Shown here: positions 1 to 7,203 of the stretch, in pieces | Numbering within the stretch: position 1 is the first letter of the stretch | Layout: each line of letters begins with the position of its first letter | Assembly (NCBI GenBank): GCA_003220495.1 | Contig: QHSP01000062.1 | Coordinates: forward strand, 1-42,584 | Direction: 5' to 3' | Length of the DNA stretch: 42,584 bases | From: Candidatus Rokuibacteriota bacterium | Lineage (GTDB): Bacteria; Methylomirabilota; Methylomirabilia; Rokubacteriales; CSP1-6 | The notes under the pieces: generated by a model | Seen by the model: only the letters and a program-made list of their open reading frames with translations | Databases searched by the model: none | What the model was told of the DNA's origin: nothing | Position numbers and translations under genes: made by a program

Positions 1-152
1 GTCCGAGTCAAGCAATTTCGGGGAGGACCGGTTGTCAGCCCGGCACCGATAGGGAACATTTTCCGGCAGCATCGACGCCCGCGCACGCTGGGCCGCGCCG
101 GCGGCGACCCCTAAGTCCACATCGCACCGAGCGTCGGCCGCGCGGTGGTCCC

Positions 153-169
153 TTGGCACTGCCGTTGCT
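153..169 (+). promoter_or_regulatory. sigma-54 (RpoN) -24/-12 promoter
   Basis: The sequence reads TTGGCAC, five bases, then TTGCT. This matches the RpoN consensus TGGCAC-N5-TTGCW exactly, with the GG (155-156) and GC (167-168) pairs 12 bases apart. Transcription would start near 180, leaving a leader of about 70 bases before the small secreted protein at 248. RpoN promoters need an enhancer-binding activator; I see no obvious activator site in the 150 bases available upstream. Confidence 0.7.
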
Positions 170-247
170 CTTAAACCGGAATCGCTTGCAACAGCGCGGA
201 CAGGGTGCAGTTGGTGCAGTGAATCTCAACACGATGGAGAGTGCGAC

Positions 248-586
248 ATGCGGTGGACGGGAGTCGTAGCGGTGGCGGTAGCGGCGTTGGCCATCCCGGC
301 GATGGTCTTCGCTCAGGGCGCGCCGGGCGCCTGGTGCGGCGGCTCGTACGGGCCCGAGGGCACCAACTTCGGCCCGTGCCCGATGGCGCAGGCCGGGGCG
401 CAGGTCGCCGGACAAGCCTCGGGTATCCAGAGCCAGAGTGTGGCGTCGGAGCCTCAGTATCCGGCCAGCCAGGTCACCTTCCAGGATGGCCGCGCGTACT
501 TCAACAAGCAGGAGCTGAACCTCAACTACAAGCCCTCGGCCGACCGGCTCAATGAGGTCCAGTCCCCGGGCGACGGCGGCAACTAG
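248..586 (+). CDS. small secreted protein, unknown family
   Basis: I do not recognise this 112-residue protein. A clear Sec signal peptide covers about residues 1-22 (Arg near the start, a Val/Ala-rich core, cleavage after a VFA box before QG). The mature part has two cysteines in its first 25 residues (AWCGG and GPCPM), a Gln/Ala-rich middle, and a charged tail. The ATG at 248 follows a GGAGA at 235-239. An overlapping frame starting at 241 is rejected because it has no signal peptide or normal composition. It stands alone between a sigma-54 promoter and an intrinsic terminator, so it is probably a monocistronic, conditionally expressed exported protein. Function unknown. Confidence 0.7.
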   Translation: MRWTGVVAVAVAALAIPAMVFAQGAPGAWCGGSYGPEGTNFGPCPMAQAGAQVAGQASGIQSQSVASEPQYPASQVTFQDGRAYFNKQELNLNYKPSADRLNEVQSPGDGGN

Positions 587-618
587 AACGCACTTCGCTA
601 CCACGCCAGCAGTCTGAC

Positions 619-655
619 CGACGGCGCGGGGATCTCCCGCGCCGTCGCTTTTTTT
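619..655 (+). terminator. strong rho-independent terminator
   Basis: A perfect 12-bp stem (619-630 with 636-647) closes a 5-base GATCT loop and is followed, after one C, by seven T residues (649-655). It sits 33 bases after the stop codon of the small secreted protein. It is the only fully canonical intrinsic terminator I found in the window. Confidence 0.9.
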
Positions 656-674
656 CCGGAACCACCAACGGCCC

Positions 675-703
675 TTGACAGATAATCGCGCCGCTCGTAT
701 CCT
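675..703 (+). promoter_or_regulatory. sigma-70 promoter of the small lipoprotein
   Basis: A perfect TTGACA (675-680), a 17-base spacer and TATCCT (698-703; four of six consensus bases) precede the ATG at 737. The expected start site near 710 leaves a leader of about 27 bases containing AGGAGG at 726-731. Confidence 0.6.
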
Positions 704-736
704 GCCGCGCACTTGCTCACGCGGTAGGAGGAACAC

Positions 737-883
737 ATGGTGGTTGTCCGTTACGCGTCGCTTGGCGTCGTCCTCCTGCTCTTCGGTTGCGCGTCGATCG
801 ATCCCAAACCGATCGAGGTCGACATGCCGACGGCTCAGAAGCACTTCATCGTGCGAGCCGACGGCGACCAGCCCACGTTGTAG
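737..883 (+). CDS. 48-residue putative lipoprotein
   Basis: The frame from the ATG at 737 to the TAG at 881-883 encodes 48 residues. The N-terminus has Arg5 followed by a hydrophobic stretch ending in LLLFGC, a lipobox with Cys18, so the mature lipid-anchored peptide is only about 31 residues. AGGAGG at 726-731 lies five bases before the ATG, and a good sigma-70 promoter is upstream. The mature part (ASIDPKPIEVD onward) has no motif I recognise. The signal sequence, ribosome site and promoter together make it credible despite its size. It ends 12 bases before the convergent stop of the TRAP-type gene. Confidence 0.6.
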   Translation: MVVVRYASLGVVLLLFGCASIDPKPIEVDMPTAQKHFIVRADGDQPTL

Positions 884-895
884 GCGCGCTGACCC

Positions 896-1831
896 TCACG
901 GCTCGAGGTAGGCGAACAGCTTCGGGTCGAGTCGCCGGCGATGCGTCTCCAGCACCGGCTGGACCGCGCGCACGAACGCATCGCGCTCGCCCTCGGTCAG
1001 CCTGATCACGTCGGTCTCGGCCGGATCGAGCTTCGCCATGATCTCCGCGTCCTCCGCCGCCGCCAGCCGCCGCTGATACGCGGTGGCGTCGCGGGCCGCC
1101 GCGTCGACCGCGGCTCGCACCTCCGCCGGCCAGCCCGCGTAGTGGGCGGCGTTGCACACGATCGCGGACGCGCCCCAGAAATGTCCGCTCAGCGTGATGT
1201 AGCGATGGTGACGATGGACGCCGAAGTTGAAGATGTTGGTGAGCGGATTGTCCTGCGCCTGGAACCGGTCGCCGCCGATCTGCTCGACGAATTCCTTGAT
1301 GTCGGACGCGATCGGCTCGAAGCCGAGCGCCCGGAACACTTCGCCGTGCAGCTCGCTCGCCTGTGTGCGGATGCGGATGCCGCGGCAGTCGTCGGGCGTG
1401 CGGATCGGCCGCACCCGGTTCGAGAGATGGCGGAAGCCGTTATCCCAGTACTCGAGCAGACGGCACGCCGTCTTGGCGTTGACCTGACCGCGCGCCAGCT
1501 CGCCGAGCTCGCCGTCGAGCGCCCTGAGCGCGACGGAGCGGTCGGTGACCACAAACGGCAACTCGAGGAGCTGGAGCTCCGGGGCCGCCCGCGAAAAGCG
1601 CACGGTCGACATGTAACAGAACGACAGCTCGCCGCGCTCGACCATCGGGACCAGGTCGCCGGCCGGGCGGCCGAGCTTGACGATGCTCCCGATCAGCTCG
1701 AAGACGACACGCTCGCCGAGGCGCTCTCGGAGTCGCTCGCCGAAGCGCGCCGCGGCGCGGTTGTGGATCGACGCGGGCTCCTGGTAGCCCCCGAATCTGA
1801 CGACCAATTTCGTGGACGCGTTGTTGCTCAC
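896..1831 (-). CDS. TRAP transporter binding protein (DctP-like), no signal peptide
   Basis: The 311-residue product resembles DctP/TAXI-type periplasmic binding proteins of TRAP transporters, which bind organic acids. It opens directly with the first beta strand (KLVVRFGGYQ). Family-typical features are a FCYMST stretch, an ELPFVV strand, the hinge region with GIRIRTQASELH, and a C-terminal helical part with SGHFWGASAIVCN. I chose the GTG at 1829-1831 because it is the last start before the conserved domain; anything further upstream would run into recQ on the other strand. With this start there is no export signal, unlike normal family members, and no DctQ or DctM membrane partner is nearby. 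It is either a truncated or decayed gene or a cytoplasmic binder. Family assignment is good, cellular role uncertain. Confidence 0.75.
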   Translation of the reverse strand: MSNNASTKLVVRFGGYQEPASIHNRAAARFGERLRERLGERVVFELIGSIVKLGRPAGDLVPMVERGELSFCYMSTVRFSRAAPELQLLELPFVVTDRSVALRALDGELGELARGQVNAKTACRLLEYWDNGFRHLSNRVRPIRTPDDCRGIRIRTQASELHGEVFRALGFEPIASDIKEFVEQIGGDRFQAQDNPLTNIFNFGVHRHHRYITLSGHFWGASAIVCNAAHYAGWPAEVRAAVDAAARDATAYQRRLAAAEDAEIMAKLDPAETDVIRLTEGERDAFVRAVQPVLETHRRRLDPKLFAYLEP

Positions 1832-1849
1832 GAGCGGGTCTGCTATACC
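1821..1849 (+). promoter_or_regulatory. putative recQ promoter in the 39-bp divergent gap
   Basis: TTGTTG (1821-1826), a 17-base spacer and an extended -10 TGCTATACC (1841-1849) precede the recQ GTG at 1871. The -35 lies inside the start of the divergent TRAP-type gene. Read on the other strand the same bases give GGTATAGC close to that gene's GTG, so the two -10 boxes may overlap. Confidence 0.35.
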
Positions 1850-1870
1850 ACAGAGCGTGACGGGTGAGGA

Positions 1871-3802
1871 GTGAGCGACCTCGATCTGGCCCTCGCCCGA
1901 CTGGGCTACACCGAGTTCCGCCCCGGCCAGCGCGAGGCCGTGGAGACGCTGTTCGCTCGAGGACGGCTCCTGCTGGTGGCGCCGACGGGCGGCGGCAAGA
2001 GCCTGAGCTACCAGCTGCCGGCGACGATCCTGCCCGGCACGACCCTGGTCGTGTCGCCGCTCGTGGCGCTGATGGCCGATCAGGTCCAGGCGCTCGAGGC
2101 GCGCGGTGTCCGGGCCACCTATCTCGCCGCGACCCTCGAGGCGGCGGAGATGCGTCGCCGCATGACGCGGATCGCGCGGCGCGAGCTCGCCCTCGTCTAC
2201 GTCGCGCCGGAGCGCCTCGTGTTCCCGGGTTTCCGCGGGCTCCTCCAGGAGATCGACTGCCCGCTGGTGGCGATCGACGAGGCGCACTGCATCAGCGAGT
2301 GGGGCCACGACTTCCGGCCGGAATATCTCGAGATCGGCGCCGTGCTCGGCGACCTCCCGCGCGCGCGCGTGCTCGCGTGCACGGCGACGGCGACGCCCAT
2401 CGTGCGGGACGAGATCCTGGCGCGGCTCGGCCTGCCGCCGGACACGCCGCAAATCGTACGCGGCTTCGCCCGGCCCAACCTGGCGCTGCGCGCCGCGGAG
2501 ATCGGCGGGCGCCGCGAGCGAGAGAGTCTCGTGGACGCCGCCCTCGCGGAGGCGCTCGCCGGCCCGGGGGGCGCGCGCGGGACGGCCATCGTGTACGCCC
2601 CCACCCGCAAGCAGGCGGACGAAGAGAGCGCGCGTCTCACCGCGCGCCGCTGGCGCGCGCGCTCGTATCACGCGGGGCTCGACGGAAAGAGGCGGGACGT
2701 CGTCCAGCGGGAGTTCGCCGAGGGCCGGCTCGAGGTCGTGGTGGCGACCAACGCGTTCGGCATGGGCATCGACCGTCCGGACGTCCGCGCGGTGATCCAT
2801 CTCGGCCCGCCCGGATCGATCGAGGCGTATTACCAGGAAGTGGGCCGGGCCGGACGCGACGGGGCACCCGCGCTCGGGCTTCTCCTCATCAGCACGCGCG
2901 ACCTGCCGCTGCGGCGGGCGCTGCTCGAGCGGGGCGTCGGGGACACCACGCCGGACCCGGCGGTGATCGAGCACAAGTGGAGCATGTTCCTCGAGCTGAT
3001 TCGCTGGGCCGAGGGCGGCAGCTGCCGTCACGACGCCATTCTCCGCTACTTCGGCGACGAGGCGGAGACGCTCGCGGGCTGCGGCCGCTGCGACGTGTGT
3101 CTGGCGCTCGGCGAGGATCCCGAGGCGGGTGATCCCGAGCGAGTGACCCTGATCGTCCGCAAGGCGCTGTCGGGTGTGGCCCGCGTGCACGGGCGGTTCG
3201 GGCTCCAGCTGGCCGTCAAGCTGATCCGCGGCGAGCCGGACGAGCGGCTCGAGCGCGCTGGGCTCACGGCCGTGAAGACCTTCGGCAATCTCAAGGAGCA
3301 CGCGGCGCCATGGCTGGTCGGGCTGCTCCGGCGCTGTGTGTCGGCCGGCTGGGTGAGCTTCGCGGGCGTCGACCGCCCGGTCGTCATCCTCACCGACGAC
3401 GGCCGGGCCGTGATGCGGGGCGAGCGCCCGGCGCGCCTCCTGCTTCCCTCCCAAGGCCGTCGGAAGAGCGCGGAGCCCGTCGGCGCGCGGCGCGACACGC
3501 CGTCGCCCGAGCGGCCGCCGGCGCGCGCGGGCATCCGCGAGCCCGCCGAGCTCGACGCGGCGGCGCTGGATCTGTTCGAAGCGCTCCGCCGTTATCGGCT
3601 CACCGTGGCGCGAGCGGAAGGGGTGGCCCCGTTCATCATCGCGAGCGACCGCACGCTGCGCGACATCGCGGCGCTCCGTCCTCGCGACCTCGCGGAGCTC
3701 GAGCGCGCCCACGGCGTGGGGCCATACAAGGTGGCGAAGTACGGAGCGGGGATCCTCCAGATAGTAGCCAAGCAGGCCGGGGGTCCACTACACTCCGGAT
3801 AG
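1871..3802 (+). CDS. recQ: ATP-dependent DNA helicase RecQ
   Basis: This 643-residue protein has the full RecQ layout. The helicase core carries Walker A APTGGGKS (37-44), DEAH (136-139) in IDEAHCISEWGHDFR, TATATP (171-176), YHAGL (267-271) and motif VI QEVGRAGRDG (322-331). A zinc-binding RQC region uses Cys385, Cys404, Cys407 and Cys410, a winged-helix part follows, and an HRDC domain lies at about 566-634. RecQ unwinds duplex and branched DNA 3'-5' during recombination repair and replication restart. The start is the GTG at 1871, directly after GGTGAGGA, which is close for a ribosome site. A Pro/Arg-rich linker (about 528-558) separates RQC from HRDC. The stop overlaps the AGGAGG of the next gene, suggesting co-transcription. 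Confidence 0.97.
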   Translation: MSDLDLALARLGYTEFRPGQREAVETLFARGRLLLVAPTGGGKSLSYQLPATILPGTTLVVSPLVALMADQVQALEARGVRATYLAATLEAAEMRRRMTRIARRELALVYVAPERLVFPGFRGLLQEIDCPLVAIDEAHCISEWGHDFRPEYLEIGAVLGDLPRARVLACTATATPIVRDEILARLGLPPDTPQIVRGFARPNLALRAAEIGGRRERESLVDAALAEALAGPGGARGTAIVYAPTRKQADEESARLTARRWRARSYHAGLDGKRRDVVQREFAEGRLEVVVATNAFGMGIDRPDVRAVIHLGPPGSIEAYYQEVGRAGRDGAPALGLLLISTRDLPLRRALLERGVGDTTPDPAVIEHKWSMFLELIRWAEGGSCRHDAILRYFGDEAETLAGCGRCDVCLALGEDPEAGDPERVTLIVRKALSGVARVHGRFGLQLAVKLIRGEPDERLERAGLTAVKTFGNLKEHAAPWLVGLLRRCVSAGWVSFAGVDRPVVILTDDGRAVMRGERPARLLLPSQGRRKSAEPVGARRDTPSPERPPARAGIREPAELDAAALDLFEALRRYRLTVARAEGVAPFIIASDRTLRDIAALRPRDLAELERAHGVGPYKVAKYGAGILQIVAKQAGGPLHSG

Positions 3803-3812
3803 GAGGGTTCCG

Positions 3813-4295
3813 ATGAAGCTGACGACATGCCTGTTCGCGCTGACGATCGCGCTGACCGGATGCTCGACGACGACCCTTCCCTTCAAGCCGGTATCGCAGC
3901 CGGCCGGCGTCTACCTCTCGGCCGACTACGTGCTCCTCGCCGACCGACTTCGCGTGGAGGTCGACACGGGCGGCTATCGGTTGGAGGACACGCAGATCGT
4001 GAGGTCCGACAACGCCGTCGTCCGCCCGCAGACGATCGAGCAGCCGCCCACGGCGTACAGCAGCGGATCCAGCGTCGGGTTCGGATTCGGCGGCGGGAGC
4101 TTCAGCGGTGGCCGCGGTGGCGGCGTGGGCGTCGGCACCGGCGTCGGCGTCAACATCCCCATTGGCGGCGACACGCGTGTGGCGGGCAACACGGTGCTCT
4201 ACTTCGTGCTCGACCAGATCGGCCCGGCGCCCTGGCGGCTGAACATCAAGGTGGCCGAAACGAGTCCCGCCGAGATCCTGCTGCCGCCGCGCTAG
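3813..4295 (+). CDS. glycine-rich lipoprotein
   Basis: The 160-residue product has a lipoprotein signal with lipobox LTGC (Cys17). A region with regular Tyr/Asp strands (YLSADYVLLADRL) follows, then a very Gly/Ser/Val-rich stretch at about 88-118 (GFGFGGGSFSGG, then GVGVGTGVGV), and a conserved-looking C-terminus containing LYFVLDQIGPAPW. AGGAGG at 3801-3806 overlaps the recQ stop codon, seven bases before the ATG. Function unknown. It should be anchored in the outer or inner membrane. It ends three bases before the stop of the convergent transporter gene. Confidence 0.8.
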   Translation: MKLTTCLFALTIALTGCSTTTLPFKPVSQPAGVYLSADYVLLADRLRVEVDTGGYRLEDTQIVRSDNAVVRPQTIEQPPTAYSSGSSVGFGFGGGSFSGGRGGGVGVGTGVGVNIPIGGDTRVAGNTVLYFVLDQIGPAPWRLNIKVAETSPAEILLPPR

Positions 4296-4298
4296 GCC

Positions 4299-5954
4299 TC
4301 AGGCGCTGCGGAAGCGCGTCACCCTCACGAACACGATCGCCAGCATCGGCACCATGAGTGAGATCACGGTCGTCAGCACCAGCAAGGTGCCGAGCTGGCT
4401 GTAGTCGGCCGGCGTCGTGATCGCGCCCGACGCGTCCCGCACCTCGCGCGTCACGACGAGCGCCTGGTTGAGATACTTCGTCCCGAGCTGCGCGGCGGCC
4501 AGCGCGAGATTCGTGAACGACGCCATGACCGCGAAAAACGTCGCCTTCAACCGGTCGGGCGCCGAGTTCGCGATCCACGCCAGCATCGGCACCATCGCGA
4601 TCTGTCCGAGCGGTGACTCGAGCGCCGTGTCGATGAGAACGATCATGCGCGCGTCCACGATGCCGGCGGTGTGCGCCGCGGTCCAGTGGTGCAGGCCGTA
4701 GTACATGCCGACGACCGGTGCGCCGATGACCGTGGTGGCGACCGTGAGGGACCCGACGATGTACGCGATCGAGCGCTCGGCCATGAAGCGGCGAAAAATG
4801 AACAGCCCCGCCAGGGTGAGGACGCTGCCGATCAGCGACAGCTCGGCCAGGAATTGCTGGTCGAAGCCGAGCTGATCGATCATCCACCACGTGGAGCCGG
4901 CGCCCGGCCCGGGCATCGCGCGGAAGACGAAGACCAGGACCGCGGTTCCGACCAGTACGTGGCGCGCGTCCGGCTCCAGCTCGCTCGTGATCCGCCACAT
5001 CAGGAAGAGAACGATCGCCATCGAGACGCCGAACACGATCTCCTGCCCGCCCGTGACGTCACCGATGCCGATCCCCAGCGAGACGACCGCGAAGGCCAGG
5101 CCGCCACCGATGATCCACCAGTTGACGGGAGGCCGCTCGCCGTGCGGATTCAGCATCCGGCGCACTTCGCTCTTCGCGAAGCCCTTCGCCGCGAGCCGCC
5201 GGGCGTCGCGCCACTTGAAGGCCAACCCCAGGACGACGCCCAGTACCGACACCAGCGGAATGACGAGCGCCAGGTGATAGACCCGCAGATACGCGAGCGC
5301 CTTCTCGGCCTCGGGCATGTCCCCCACCCCGCGCAACAGGTACACGTTGGCGAGCGAGACGAGGACGCTGCCCCCGATGATCGCGACTCGACCGAGCGTC
5401 TGTACCGTCGTGTTCATCGACTTGCGCTCGGCCATGCTGGTCGGCCGGCCTTCGGCGTCGAAGCGCGGCACCGCCTCGACGGTCATCGCGTCGGCGACGA
5501 CGTCCTGAACGACGTAGCCGATCGGCGCGAGCAACGTGGAAAACACGAACCACGCCTCGATGCTCCACAGCGCGCGCATCGAATCCGTGTCGCCCAGCAG
5601 GCCGATCATGATGCCGAGGCTCGCGGCGATCATGCCCGCGCCCACGAACACGAGCGCGCCCTTCCAGCGCCAGATCAGATCGACGAGATGGCCGAGCGGC
5701 ACCTTCAGCGCCCACGGCAAGCCGGCCCAGAAGCCGAGCCCGGCGAGAAACTCCGCCGAGAGCCCCAGCCGCTCCTTGATGTAGAAGACCGCGACGATCG
5801 ACGTGAGCCCCGCGATACCCGCCGCGACGTAGACCATGAGCGGCGGCAGGTACGAGAGCCGCATCTCGCGTCCGAGCGCCAGGAAGTTTCGATCGATCCA
5901 GGACCGAGCGAGGCCGGGGATCCCCCGCGCGGAGGTGGGCGGCGCTGAAGCCAT
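4299..5954 (-). CDS. BT1/folate-biopterin-type MFS transporter
   Basis: The 551-residue membrane protein has about 12-14 hydrophobic segments. Two motifs resemble the BT1 (folate-biopterin) branch of the major facilitator superfamily: WAGLPWALKVPLGHLVD (residues about 76-92, like the family's GLPW-K-P-G-D signature) and GYVVQDVVADAMTVEAV (about 146-162). The substrate cannot be read from sequence; folates, pterins and amino acids are known in the family. I chose the ATG at 5954 rather than the longer frame starting at 6044 because the longer start overlaps the divergent gene and adds a non-conserved tail. A hydrophilic loop at about 265-290 separates the two halves. Confidence 0.75.
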   Translation of the reverse strand: MASAPPTSARGIPGLARSWIDRNFLALGREMRLSYLPPLMVYVAAGIAGLTSIVAVFYIKERLGLSAEFLAGLGFWAGLPWALKVPLGHLVDLIWRWKGALVFVGAGMIAASLGIMIGLLGDTDSMRALWSIEAWFVFSTLLAPIGYVVQDVVADAMTVEAVPRFDAEGRPTSMAERKSMNTTVQTLGRVAIIGGSVLVSLANVYLLRGVGDMPEAEKALAYLRVYHLALVIPLVSVLGVVLGLAFKWRDARRLAAKGFAKSEVRRMLNPHGERPPVNWWIIGGGLAFAVVSLGIGIGDVTGGQEIVFGVSMAIVLFLMWRITSELEPDARHVLVGTAVLVFVFRAMPGPGAGSTWWMIDQLGFDQQFLAELSLIGSVLTLAGLFIFRRFMAERSIAYIVGSLTVATTVIGAPVVGMYYGLHHWTAAHTAGIVDARMIVLIDTALESPLGQIAMVPMLAWIANSAPDRLKATFFAVMASFTNLALAAAQLGTKYLNQALVVTREVRDASGAITTPADYSQLGTLLVLTTVISLMVPMLAIVFVRVTRFRSA

Positions 5955-6033
5955 CACTGACAGGGTAGGCAGGAATCGGCGCGCGGGCAATGTGATACCT
6001 TTTGCGCGATCGCCAATCAATGCGGAGGGCACG

Positions 6034-6393
6034 ATGAGCGACAAGGTCGATGGAAAGACCGCGAGCCCCTACGGCTATCCGTTCTGGGACTGGATGGCGA
6101 AAGAAGATCCCGACTACGTTCGGGCCCGCGGGCCGCTGAGCGCGGTATCGGTCGGCGAAGGCAAGGAGCTCTCGATCAAGCATCGCGAGATGGTCATCAT
6201 CGGGATCCTCGCCTACCGCGGCCGCGAGGACGGCGTGGTCACGCACATGCGCCGGGCCATTCAGCACGGCGCGACCAAGCGCGAGCTGCTCGAAGCGATC
6301 GAGTCGGCGGCGGTGCCGGGCGGCGGTCCGACGTTGAGCACGGGCGTGCAGGCGCTGATGCAGCTCGATCACGAGGGCGTGTTCAAAAAGTAA
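6034..6393 (+). CDS. carboxymuconolactone decarboxylase-family protein lacking the CxxC pair
   Basis: The 119-residue product matches the CMD/AhpD fold, with KHREMVIIGILA, then THMRRAIQHGATKREL and a C-terminal helix. The protein contains no cysteine, so it cannot act as an AhpD-type disulfide reductase. A decarboxylase or lyase-like or binding role is more likely. GGAGGG at 6024-6029 is four bases from the ATG. It is divergent from the BT1 transporter (79-bp gap) and 47 bases ahead of the DUF1330 gene, with which it probably forms an operon. Confidence 0.8.
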   Translation: MSDKVDGKTASPYGYPFWDWMAKEDPDYVRARGPLSAVSVGEGKELSIKHREMVIIGILAYRGREDGVVTHMRRAIQHGATKRELLEAIESAAVPGGGPTLSTGVQALMQLDHEGVFKK

Positions 6394-6402
6394 CTGGGTG
6401 GT

Positions 6403-6422
6403 TCGCGCCGGCCGAGGCGCGA
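6403..6422 (+). repeat. hairpin sharing a 15-mer with the 53-bp repeat
   Basis: TCGCGCC (6403-6409) pairs perfectly with GGCGCGA (6416-6422) around the loop GGCCGA. Bases 6407-6421 are identical to the reverse complement of 32457-32471, part of the 53-bp hairpin repeat. It lies about 20 bases before the next gene's ATG, so it may be a remnant copy or an unrelated GC-rich hairpin. Confidence 0.4.
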
Positions 6423-6440
6423 CGATGAATGGAGGCCGTC

Positions 6441-6734
6441 ATGGCAAAGGCGTACTGGATCGCGTGCTATCACGCCATCAAGAACCCCGACGCGCTGGCT
6501 GCGTACGCGAAGCTTGCGGCGCCCGCCATCCAGGCCGCGGGCGGGCGCTTTCTCGTTCGCGGCATGCCGGCGAAGACGTACGAGGCCGGGCTCACTCAGC
6601 GCGTGGTCGTGATCGAGTTCGACAGCGTCGCGCAGGCGACCGCGGCGCACGACAGCGCGGGCTACCAGGCCGCCCTGAAGGAGCTCGGCAACGCCGCGGA
6701 GCGCGACATCCGCATCGTCGAAGGAGTCTCCTGA
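6441..6734 (+). CDS. DUF1330-family protein
   Basis: The 97-residue ferredoxin-like-fold protein has the family's pattern: KAYWIACYHAIKNPDALAAY, then GGRFLVRG, then RVVVIEFDSVAQATAAHDS and YQAALK. The ATG at 6441 is preferred over the in-frame one at 6429 because GGAGG (6431-6435) sits five bases before 6441. The family is related to dimeric alpha-beta barrel proteins; no reaction is established. It probably shares a transcript with the preceding CMD-like gene. Confidence 0.85.
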   Translation: MAKAYWIACYHAIKNPDALAAYAKLAAPAIQAAGGRFLVRGMPAKTYEAGLTQRVVVIEFDSVAQATAAHDSAGYQAALKELGNAAERDIRIVEGVS

Positions 6735-6745
6735 CTGGGGCCACT

Positions 6746-6774
6746 TGCGTCCAACGTTTCACCGGCGTATGGTC
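6746..6774 (+). promoter_or_regulatory. possible near-leaderless promoter
   Basis: TTGCGT (6746-6751), a 17-base spacer and TATGGT (6769-6774) place the start site about two bases before the ATG at 6783. The match is moderate. No clear ribosome site precedes that ATG, which fits a leaderless or near-leaderless message. Confidence 0.3.
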
Positions 6775-6782
6775 GCGGGACC

Positions 6783-7082
6783 ATGAGACGAAGGGCGTCG
6801 CTCGTCGTCCTCCTTCTGGGTATCCTGCTCACGCTTCCGCCGTGCGCCTATGCCAGCCCGACGGACCCGACATGGATTCCCGGTCTCTACGATGACTACG
6901 ACTACGACGACGTCATCCTGTTCATCACCGGCGCGGTCACCGCCGTCGACTCCCATATCGTGGACGCCAGCGGGTTCGTCGCCGTCTGTCTCGGCCTGAT
7001 CCTCCCGACCCGACGACAGCTAGTCTCCGCCCGCCCACTCGAATCCCTCTCCACGCGGGCTCCTCCCCACCTGTTCTCGTAA
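6783..7082 (+). CDS. small secreted Asp/Tyr-motif protein, unknown function
   Basis: The 99-residue product has a strong signal peptide (Arg2-Arg4, LVVLLLGILLTL core, cleavage near YAS-P, residue 25). The mature start carries the acidic motif DPTWIPGLYDDYDYDDV, which looks like a conserved head of a small exported protein family. A hydrophobic stretch (about 64-75) and a Ser/Arg/Pro-rich tail follow. I cannot name a function. The clustered Asp residues could bind a metal, which is inference only. It lies 48 bases downstream of the DUF1330 stop. Confidence 0.6.
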   Translation: MRRRASLVVLLLGILLTLPPCAYASPTDPTWIPGLYDDYDYDDVILFITGAVTAVDSHIVDASGFVAVCLGLILPTRRQLVSARPLESLSTRAPPHLFS

Positions 7083-7116
7083 CGCCGTCTTCTCGCCCGC
7101 GCCCGCGAGGGCACGG

Positions 7117-7141
7117 GTGTCACCGCCGTGGCGGTGAGGCA
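7117..7141. other. inverted repeat upstream of the beta-propeller gene
   Basis: TCACCGCC (7120-7127) is the exact inverted complement of GGCGGTGA (7130-7137), separated by GT. There is no T run, so it is not an intrinsic terminator. It could be an operator or a transcript hairpin between the small secreted protein and the gene at 7204. Confidence 0.35.
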
Positions 7142-7203
7142 CAGCCAGTTCAGACCTCACGCCCGGAGCTTGACTGTTCGCGCTCACAACGGGAGGACTC
7201 GCA

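Noticed and set aside
896-3712. A 938-codon open frame on the minus strand covering recQ
   Set aside because: Only the 3' third (896-1831) shows a protein family; the rest is Arg/Ala-rich antisense of the well-supported recQ gene.
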